This document shows positions 24,238 through 30,164 of a DNA stretch of 30,164 nucleotides, in pieces. Below the pieces are notes generated by a model. That model was not told where the DNA came from. It saw only the letters and a program-made list of their open reading frames with translations, and did not search any database. The stretch comes from an uncultured Pseudomonadota bacterium (lineage in GTDB: Bacteria; Myxococcota_A; UBA9042; CAIXZC01), in contig CALGBT010000103.1 in the NCBI GenBank assembly GCA_937884235.1, forward strand, positions 1 through 30,164. The letters are read 5' to 3'. The position numbers were made by a program, and so were the translations under genes. The number at the start of each line of letters is the position of its first letter. Positions within the stretch are counted from its first letter, which is position 1.

Positions 24238-26976
24238 ATGGCTCTTTCCAGGTTGATGGGATGGTTGGTAGTGGTAGCTTTGGTGGTTGTTGCCAGGCCC
24301 GCGGACGCCGAGTGGGTACAGCAGCATGAGATCTTTGGCAACGGCAACACACTCATCGCCATCGGGGCCGGTACCGACAAGAATGCCGTGGCGTACGGTC
24401 AGGAGAGTACCAGCGGCAAGAGTCAGCCGCTCTTGCTGGTGACCAAAGATGGTAAGACCTGGAGCAAGAGCAGCCCCCCCAGCGAGTTCTTTCTGCTGGG
24501 GACGCTGGAGATGGTTGACGACCAGAATGTCTTCGGTGGCGGCTTGGGCATGTACCAGAGCAAGAGCGGCGGGACGTCATTTGAGGAGGTCAAACTCCCC
24601 GGTGCCGGCGGCTTCTTCGATATGATCATGATCAACCGTATCCATGCCCTGGACCCGGTCCATGTGTGGGCCGTGTCCGAGAAGAACGTCTATTGGACGC
24701 CAAACAGCCTAAACTGGGAAGTGACCGAAGCTACCATTGACGATGTCAATCTCAGTGCCCTCTTCTTCGCAACATCGCAGATCGGTTGGGTGGGCGGCGG
24801 CAAGGTAGAGGAGATTACCGAAACGGATTGGGATGGCAACGAAGTGGTTGTGGGCTATGATATCAAGCCCAAGGGCATCGTCCTACAGACCACCGATGGC
24901 GGCAAAAGCTTCGCCCCCAAAGTGATCGGTGCCAATGAAACCTTCCGCCACCTGACCTTCATCGACCAGAACGTTGGCTGGGCAGTGGCCAGCGCCAACA
25001 CCAACCCCTGGTATCTCAAGCGCACCGTGGATGCCGGAGAAAGCTGGAAGGATGTGCAGCTGCCGCCGTGCCCGGGAGGAACTCAGTGGTTGTGGCTCTC
25101 GAAACTGGTCTTCCCTACGCCTCTCAAGGGCTGGGCCGCAGGCGCTTGCGGTGACCCCGAATATGAACTCGATAACATGAGCAACAAGGCAGTTATCCTG
25201 CGCACCGAAAACGCCGGCAGCAGTTGGGAATTCGACCCTGAAGGAGAAGGCAAGGGCGGCTATCTGGATATCGATTTTGCCGGTGAACACTGGGGCTTCG
25301 CGGTGGGTACCTTTGCCCATATCATGGCCTTCACCGATGGCACGGAGTGGGTGCCGCCCGATGTCGAGAGCGACATTGTCGAGGTGGATGAGGACCTGCT
25401 TGCTCAGGAAGACGTCATGACCTGGGGCAATGTCTTTGGTGTCTTTGGCGAAGAAGTGCTCATCAGTGATGAGAGCTACCCCGCCGGCTCCACCCCTATC
25501 AATGTCGGCACAGATGACCCGACATGTACTACGGAAAGCCGTGATACGGGTTGCTCAACCGGGGGGGGAGCGGGACAGTCGGCAGCGCTCGTTCTGGTCC
25601 TGCTCATCGCCCTGCTGCTGGTTCGTCGGGTCCATCCCGGGCTCTTCGTTCTGATTCTCCTGCTGGCTGCGTGTGGCGGCACCGAGACCGTAGAGAATTG
25701 CTCAGGTCCGGATCTCTCCTCGAATTCACCACCAACGGAGACCGACCTGGCAGATGATGCCGTGGCCATGGCCCCCTTTCAGTGTGGTCTGGCTTCTGAT
25801 GGAGCGCCCCTGCACTTTGGTGATAGCGTGGGAAGGGTGGTCGCGGCCGGGGGCAGCATCGTCTACGTCGTGCAACACGATGACGGGGGCAGCGACCTCT
25901 ATCTGCGGGATGGGGCGGGCAGCAATCCCATTCCTCTCACTGAGTTCAACGACCCCGCAGTTCATGTGTGGAACCCATCCTGGTCTCCGGGGCGCGACGC
26001 GGTGGCCTTCGTCTCTGACTTCCGGGCGCAGTTCAATGACAAGGGTCAGAACGTCTTCATCATCGCCCTCGACCGAACTGTCTGCTATCAGTTGACCCCG
26101 GGTGTTGAAGCGGCTCGATTGATCTCGTCTAAAGGCGCTACGGCCACTGTCACCGGGTCTTTTCGTTATGGGCAGGGGGCCATCGCCAGCCCCGTCGCCG
26201 ACGCTTTGGTTGCCTTCACCGGTGCCACCGCTGCGGTCACCACCGGTGCCGGCGGTGAGTTCTCCATTGCCGTGCCTCCCGGGACCGGCCGTCTGGTCTT
26301 GCGCGGGGCGGTCAATGGGATGCAGGTCAAGGGAGTGGCTGACTATGAGGTGGAAGCAGGGCAGGTCGCCGCGCTTGAGCCCACCATCGGCTTCGTCGAG
26401 GCACAGTACACCATCGCCCGACTCCATTGGTCGAACTCCGGAGCGAGGCTCTTCGCCTTTGTCAGTGAGCAGATCGATTCGCTGATTGCCATCGATACCA
26501 ATTCTGGAGAGGCCAGTCCTTTCATGGCCAATGAGGAGGATCGGGTCGTCGTCTTCGCACCCTTCCCCGACGCGGCCATGGCGGTTGTGGCCTACAATTC
26601 AGACCCCGAGAAGTACTTCGTATTTGCCCTCTCAGACCCTCCCGAAGTGATCCACGAATTCGACTTCCCCGGGCAGAGCAATATGTCCCAGGTAACAGTC
26701 TCGCCCATGCGCTTCATGGCCACCATTCAAGAGGGCCGCTTGATCCTGATGGGGGCCAACGGAGCCGGTGATTTGTCCACTGTTGACGTTACGCCTGACA
26801 ACGTTACCGGGCTGGTCGCGGGCCAACTTGATTGGTCCCTGGAGGGCTCCCACGTAGTTACCACCGTTGATGCTGGCGGGAAGACCAACCTGATGATCAT
26901 TGACGTCAATGCTCGCACTGCCAAGGCTATCACCACTACCGGCAACGCGGCCATGCCTGCATGGTTCGGCATGTAG
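24238..26976 (+). CDS. Double exported protein: Ycf48-like propeller with MYXO-CTERM-like tail, joined to a lipoprotein-type TolB-like propeller
   Basis: One unbroken 912-codon frame that looks like two genes. Residues 1-24 are a signal peptide (WLVVVALVVVARPADA). Residues about 25-430 are a BNR/Ycf48-like propeller with ILQTTDGGKSF, KRTVDAGESWKDV and ILRTENAGSSWEF blades. Residues 438-464 (GCS, Gly-rich, a hydrophobic stretch, then Arg-Arg) resemble a MYXO-CTERM sorting tail with Cys439. Immediately after, HPGLFVLILLLAACGG (466-481) is a complete lipoprotein signal with lipobox Cys479. Residues about 500-912 contain TolB/PD40-like blades (VWNPSWSPGRDAVAFVS, ARLHWSNSGARLFAFV) and a carboxypeptidase-regulatory-like beta-sandwich near 640-720. 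No ATG, GTG or TTG lies between the two parts. It could be a real polyprotein, a gene fusion, or two genes joined by a sequence error. Confidence 0.75.
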   Translation: MALSRLMGWLVVVALVVVARPADAEWVQQHEIFGNGNTLIAIGAGTDKNAVAYGQESTSGKSQPLLLVTKDGKTWSKSSPPSEFFLLGTLEMVDDQNVFGGGLGMYQSKSGGTSFEEVKLPGAGGFFDMIMINRIHALDPVHVWAVSEKNVYWTPNSLNWEVTEATIDDVNLSALFFATSQIGWVGGGKVEEITETDWDGNEVVVGYDIKPKGIVLQTTDGGKSFAPKVIGANETFRHLTFIDQNVGWAVASANTNPWYLKRTVDAGESWKDVQLPPCPGGTQWLWLSKLVFPTPLKGWAAGACGDPEYELDNMSNKAVILRTENAGSSWEFDPEGEGKGGYLDIDFAGEHWGFAVGTFAHIMAFTDGTEWVPPDVESDIVEVDEDLLAQEDVMTWGNVFGVFGEEVLISDESYPAGSTPINVGTDDPTCTTESRDTGCSTGGGAGQSAALVLVLLIALLLVRRVHPGLFVLILLLAACGGTETVENCSGPDLSSNSPPTETDLADDAVAMAPFQCGLASDGAPLHFGDSVGRVVAAGGSIVYVVQHDDGGSDLYLRDGAGSNPIPLTEFNDPAVHVWNPSWSPGRDAVAFVSDFRAQFNDKGQNVFIIALDRTVCYQLTPGVEAARLISSKGATATVTGSFRYGQGAIASPVADALVAFTGATAAVTTGAGGEFSIAVPPGTGRLVLRGAVNGMQVKGVADYEVEAGQVAALEPTIGFVEAQYTIARLHWSNSGARLFAFVSEQIDSLIAIDTNSGEASPFMANEEDRVVVFAPFPDAAMAVVAYNSDPEKYFVFALSDPPEVIHEFDFPGQSNMSQVTVSPMRFMATIQEGRLILMGANGAGDLSTVDVTPDNVTGLVAGQLDWSLEGSHVVTTVDAGGKTNLMIIDVNARTAKAITTTGNAAMPAWFGM

Positions 26977-27018
26977 TCCTTTGCCTCGGTCCACGTCTGC
27001 GATACCCTGTGCGTGGCT

Positions 27019-28884
27019 ATGAAACGAACCATCGATAGCGGACTACTGGTCCTAGTGCTGCTTGCCGCGGCGTGTGCCGGTTCTCCAGGCTCTGCGCCAG
27101 AGACAGGCCTCCCGAAGGTCGATGTTGGCAGTGTGCTGGACGAAGATGTTGCCGGGGACTCGCACGACCCTGCTGCTGATGGCGAAATGGCCTCTGGGGT
27201 CGACAGCCTGTTGGCCACCGATGGCACCGACGTGGGAACTTCGCCGGCAGTTCTTAACCTGGCAACGGATGCAGACCGCAACGGAAAGGTCAGTTTCACC
27301 GACCCGGAAGACGAAAAGCTTGAGGAGAACTGGTCCTTGAAGAGTGGTGCTGTCTTCCTGTTGAACCTGGATGATGATGATGGTGACGGTCTGGCCGATG
27401 CCTTGGACGAGGTCGTCAACGGCCCCGAAGATGCCCTGGACCTGACACCGGTTTACCTGGCCCCAGCCCCCTGGCTTCCGGTCACAGCCACCCTGGAGTT
27501 GACCGCGGAGAATGGGCAGTTGGGGCGGCTCTTCCGTCGCCTTGACGAGGACTGGGAGGCGTTGTCTTTACCCGCAACCTTCTCCGTTATGGAGCTGCAG
27601 AACGATCCCATCATACTGGGCTTTGAGGCGCGCGACCCGGCCCTTCTGTTGAGTCCGGCCAAGGAAGACCGAGTGGTCCGCCTGACTCTCACTGCATGGG
27701 GGGCTGGAGGTGAAATGCTGGCCGCGGATTCGGCCGTGCTGCATCACGCACCGCTGCTCTTCACGTCGACCCTGTGGCCGGTCAAAGAGGTCTGGACGCT
27801 GGAGCAGGCTGCCCCTGCCTCTGCAATGGCTAACCTCTCCGAACTGCTGGCGGTGTCCGGGGTACCCATGACCATTCTGGACGGTGCCGAAGAGGGGCTG
27901 GGAACCCTGACCGAGCTGGTGTTGGTGGCCCTGGCGGTACGGCCCGATGCGGCGGGGCATGCGGTCATCTACTACCCGTTGCTGGCCGCTCCGTCGCCGG
28001 TGAGCATGGCCTGGCTGAAAGCTCGTTTGCTCGGCGCCGGCGTCGCGCCGCTGCCGGCGCCCAGTGGCTTGGACGAGTCCGCCGGTGTCCCCCATCTGGG
28101 CAACATTGAATCGTCCCCGGTGTTGCTGGCTGGCGAGATGTTCCTGCCCTACGGCAGGCTCTACTACGGCTGGAATTCCCAGTCGCAGCAGGGACCCCCG
28201 GAGCAGCTTCTGGAGTTGCTGGCCCGGCAGGGGTTGCAGGGTGAGCCGGTGGCAGTGGATACCAAATTTCTCCACAGCGGGCATCTCTCCGAGGTGCTCT
28301 CCTGGGTGCCCTACACCGGTGACCCAGGTTGTTGCGGCAAGGGGTTCCGCATGCTCTTTGCCGACCCCGCTCTCGCGCTGGCGCTGATGGATGCGTGGGT
28401 GGCAGACGGCCAGGGGGCGGCCAGCCTGGATACGCCTGTGGGGGTCACCTCTCTGGTGGATCTGGCGTCCGATGTAGAGGTCAGGGCGTTCAACGAGGAA
28501 ACGGCAGAACAACTGGCGGACCTGTACCATGCCTTTCTCCCGGAATTCGGCCTGGAAGAAGACGATGTCATCCGCGTCCCCGCGCTCTTCTTCCCGCATC
28601 CGCTAACCGGCGGGGCGGTTCCTCTGTTGCCTGCAATCACCGACGCATTTGTGGTGGGCAAGCACTACCTGGTTGCTGCTCCCATTGCCGGTGGCGAGTC
28701 TTTTGCGCTGCTCGCAGCCTGGCTCAATGAAGCGCTGGCCCCCATCAACGCGGTGGTGACCTTCATTCCGCTACCTCATCCGTTGTCTCAACTTGTGCAC
28801 GGGGAGGAAATCCCCGGCCTGCACCAGCTCCTTGTTGGCAGGCGCAAGCCCGACAATGTTGAGTGGTGGCTCTGGTTTATGTAG
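27019..28884 (+). CDS. PAD-like (protein-arginine deiminase fold) lipoprotein lacking catalytic residues
   Basis: A 621-aa lipoprotein (signal SGLLVLVLLAAAC) with an Asp-rich linker. DADRNGKVSFTDPED, the NWSLKSGAVFLLNLDDDDGDGLAD segment (core GAVFLLNLDDDDGDG) and following strands match the Ca-binding PAD middle domain. Residues about 250-621 follow the PAD catalytic domain: GNIESSPVLLAGEMFLPYGR, FLHSGHLSEVLSWVP, KGFRMLFADP, DDVIRVPALFF, VVGKHYLVAAP, and the end HGEEIPG...RRKPDNVEWW. In human PAD4 the catalytic residues are Asp350, His471, Asp473 and Cys645. Here the WxQDE motif is replaced by TLTELV, His422 is kept, Ser424 replaces the second Asp, and the Cys in HGEVHCGTN becomes Pro. It is therefore probably a pseudoenzyme. 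ATG 27019 is used; GTG 27013 is also possible. Confidence 0.8.
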   Translation: MKRTIDSGLLVLVLLAAACAGSPGSAPETGLPKVDVGSVLDEDVAGDSHDPAADGEMASGVDSLLATDGTDVGTSPAVLNLATDADRNGKVSFTDPEDEKLEENWSLKSGAVFLLNLDDDDGDGLADALDEVVNGPEDALDLTPVYLAPAPWLPVTATLELTAENGQLGRLFRRLDEDWEALSLPATFSVMELQNDPIILGFEARDPALLLSPAKEDRVVRLTLTAWGAGGEMLAADSAVLHHAPLLFTSTLWPVKEVWTLEQAAPASAMANLSELLAVSGVPMTILDGAEEGLGTLTELVLVALAVRPDAAGHAVIYYPLLAAPSPVSMAWLKARLLGAGVAPLPAPSGLDESAGVPHLGNIESSPVLLAGEMFLPYGRLYYGWNSQSQQGPPEQLLELLARQGLQGEPVAVDTKFLHSGHLSEVLSWVPYTGDPGCCGKGFRMLFADPALALALMDAWVADGQGAASLDTPVGVTSLVDLASDVEVRAFNEETAEQLADLYHAFLPEFGLEEDDVIRVPALFFPHPLTGGAVPLLPAITDAFVVGKHYLVAAPIAGGESFALLAAWLNEALAPINAVVTFIPLPHPLSQLVHGEEIPGLHQLLVGRRKPDNVEWWLWFM

Positions 28885-28951
28885 TCCGACGGGAACATCC
28901 CCCACTCAGTGTTGTCTAAGGCCGTCGCGTTCGCAATGGCGGAGGGGCCTG

Positions 28952-30164
28952 ATGGACTCCAGGAGACGTCTGGAAGAGTGGCTGGCAAGGGGTGAACAGG
29001 CCTTCCTGGAGGGGGACCTGGCGACGGCTCGTGAGTGCTTTGACGAGGCTTACTGGGAGGCCGAAGGTCCAGCTTCTGAGGTGGCATCGTGGCTCGGTAA
29101 GCTGGAGTTGCGGGACGGCAATCTGGAGGCTGCTGCCTACTGGGTATTCGAGACCCTGGCGGCCTCTCCCGATGATGCGCATGCCCTTGACGCCTTCGCC
29201 CAGATAGCCGTGGACAGTCTCGCCGCAGCCGTCTCTGTTGGATGGGCAGAGCGGTTCGCCCATGCCCGCCCGGATCACCCCGCCTGCCGGCAACTGGTGG
29301 AGCAGATTCAGGAGCATCGGGGTTGGGTCCGCTCCCTCTTGGCCCAATCCAAACGACTGCGTCGAAGCGGGCGCCACGAAGATGCCGAGAGCCTGCTGGC
29401 AGCCGCCCGGATTAGATCCCCCGGGGAGATCAAGTTCCACAATGAGTATGGGCAGATCGTCTTTGAGCAGGCCAGATATGGCGAGGCTCGGAGCCACTTT
29501 CTGGAAGGTCATAAGTTGGACCCTACGGACCCCTACGCGACCAATAACATGGCCAAGACGTACGCCCGAGAGCATCGCTACAGCGCGGCCTTGCGGTGGT
29601 ACCGAAAGACTCTGGAATACCATCCGGAAGATGCCTACGCACTTGCCGGACTGGGGCAAATGGAGTTGAAACGCCATCGTTTTGACCGTGCCCGGGTCTG
29701 GTTCCAGAGCGCCCTGGAGAGCAATCCGAAGGATAGCGTTGCGATCCGTGGATTGGCAAGGGCTCGCAAGGGGGAGGGGGTGCTTTCGGTGGTGCGGGAG
29801 GCCAAAACCCTGCGGCGCCGGAAGGAGTTTGCCAGGGCCGAGAAGATCCTCTTGAAAGCAGCTGCGCAAATGGACAATCCGGTCCAGATCATCGTCGAGT
29901 TGGGGCTGGTTGCGCATGGAACGGGTCGTTTCGACGATGCCCGCAATCTGTTCGTCCTCGCCTACCAGGCAGAACCCTACAATATTCTGGTGCTCAACAT
30001 GCTGGGGGCCCTGGAGGTGGCCGGTCGCCATCCCTCCCAGGAGCAGTACGAAGCCTCCCGGAAGTGGTATCTCCAGGCGCTGCAGCGGGACCCCCGAGAG
30101 ACGCGCACGCTTAACAACCTGGGCTGGGTGGCGTTGCGACAGCGCCGTTTTGACGAGGCCCACG
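28952..30164 (+). CDS. TPR-repeat protein (partial, runs off the window)
   Basis: An open frame of at least 404 codons from ATG 28952 to the right edge with no stop; GGAGG at 28941-28945 is a well-placed ribosome site. There is no signal peptide; the N-terminus is charged (MDSRRRLEEWLARGEQAFLE). Repeated helix pairs with TPR spacing include FLEGDLATARECFDEAYWEA, YGEARSHFLEGHKLDPTDPY, RYSAALRWYRKTLEYHPEDA, FDRARVWFQSALESNPKDS and FDDARNLFVLAYQAEPYN. TPR arrays mediate protein contacts. A DnaJ-like or regulatory domain could lie beyond the window; nothing else can be said about function. Confidence 0.85.
   Translation, partial: MDSRRRLEEWLARGEQAFLEGDLATARECFDEAYWEAEGPASEVASWLGKLELRDGNLEAAAYWVFETLAASPDDAHALDAFAQIAVDSLAAAVSVGWAERFAHARPDHPACRQLVEQIQEHRGWVRSLLAQSKRLRRSGRHEDAESLLAAARIRSPGEIKFHNEYGQIVFEQARYGEARSHFLEGHKLDPTDPYATNNMAKTYAREHRYSAALRWYRKTLEYHPEDAYALAGLGQMELKRHRFDRARVWFQSALESNPKDSVAIRGLARARKGEGVLSVVREAKTLRRRKEFARAEKILLKAAAQMDNPVQIIVELGLVAHGTGRFDDARNLFVLAYQAEPYNILVLNMLGALEVAGRHPSQEQYEASRKWYLQALQRDPRETRTLNNLGWVALRQRRFDEAH

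Noticed and set aside
28916..30163. Minus-strand frame of 415 codons at the right end
   Set aside because: It is antisense to an open plus-strand TPR frame with a good ribosome site and repeat structure, which explains the region better.

Overview
The window is GC-rich, densely packed bacterial DNA. It most resembles an anaerobic or facultative member of the Myxococcota or former Deltaproteobacteria. This rests on gene content only: a MYXO-CTERM-like tail, MopE-type Ca-binding repeats with a choice-of-anchor-L-like domain, Cys-rich lipoproteins, HEAT and TPR proteins, and Qmo/Hdr-type electron-transfer genes. No rRNA, tRNA, IS element or CRISPR array was seen.

Layout. Positions 1-531 (+) hold the tail of a possible nucleotidyltransferase-like gene and an acylphosphatase. 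Positions 550-8292 (-) form one tightly overlapping operon: QmoA/HdrA-like flavoprotein, QmoC-like Fe-S/haem b membrane subunit, full HdrA, MvhD, MvhG, MvhA ([NiFe] group 3c-like hydrogenase) and a maturation protease. Positions 8445-12925 (-) form a second [NiFe] hydrogenase operon of group 3b type (HydB, HydG, HydD, HydA) with its own protease. The 411-bp leader region before it (12926-13336) holds a 10-bp hairpin, a 13-nt palindrome and a motif shared with the first hydrogenase operon. Positions 13337-15968 (-) encode a beta-propeller lipoprotein and an outer-membrane beta-barrel protein, preceded by a clear TPP riboswitch (16040-16134). Divergently, 16257-18687 (+) encodes a NikMN-NikQ-NikO ECF-type nickel/cobalt transporter. 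Positions 18818-30164 hold surface or periplasmic proteins: a Cys-rich lipoprotein, a HEAT-repeat protein with a HAD phosphatase, a MopE/anchor-L lipoprotein, a 912-aa ORF that looks like two exported proteins joined end to end, a lipoprotein with the protein-arginine-deiminase (PAD) fold but no catalytic residues, and a TPR protein cut by the window end.

How the genes fit together. The first hydrogenase operon has MvhADG and HdrA but no HdrB/HdrC. A QmoA/QmoC-like pair takes their place, suggesting H2 oxidation or evolution coupled to the quinone pool, possibly by flavin-based bifurcation or confurcation. The second hydrogenase should exchange electrons between H2 and NAD(P). The Ni/Co transporter nearby would supply nickel to both. 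The TPP riboswitch ties the outer-membrane protein/lipoprotein pair to thiamine status and makes it a candidate uptake system for thiamine or a precursor. The PAD-like lipoprotein looks like a pseudoenzyme.
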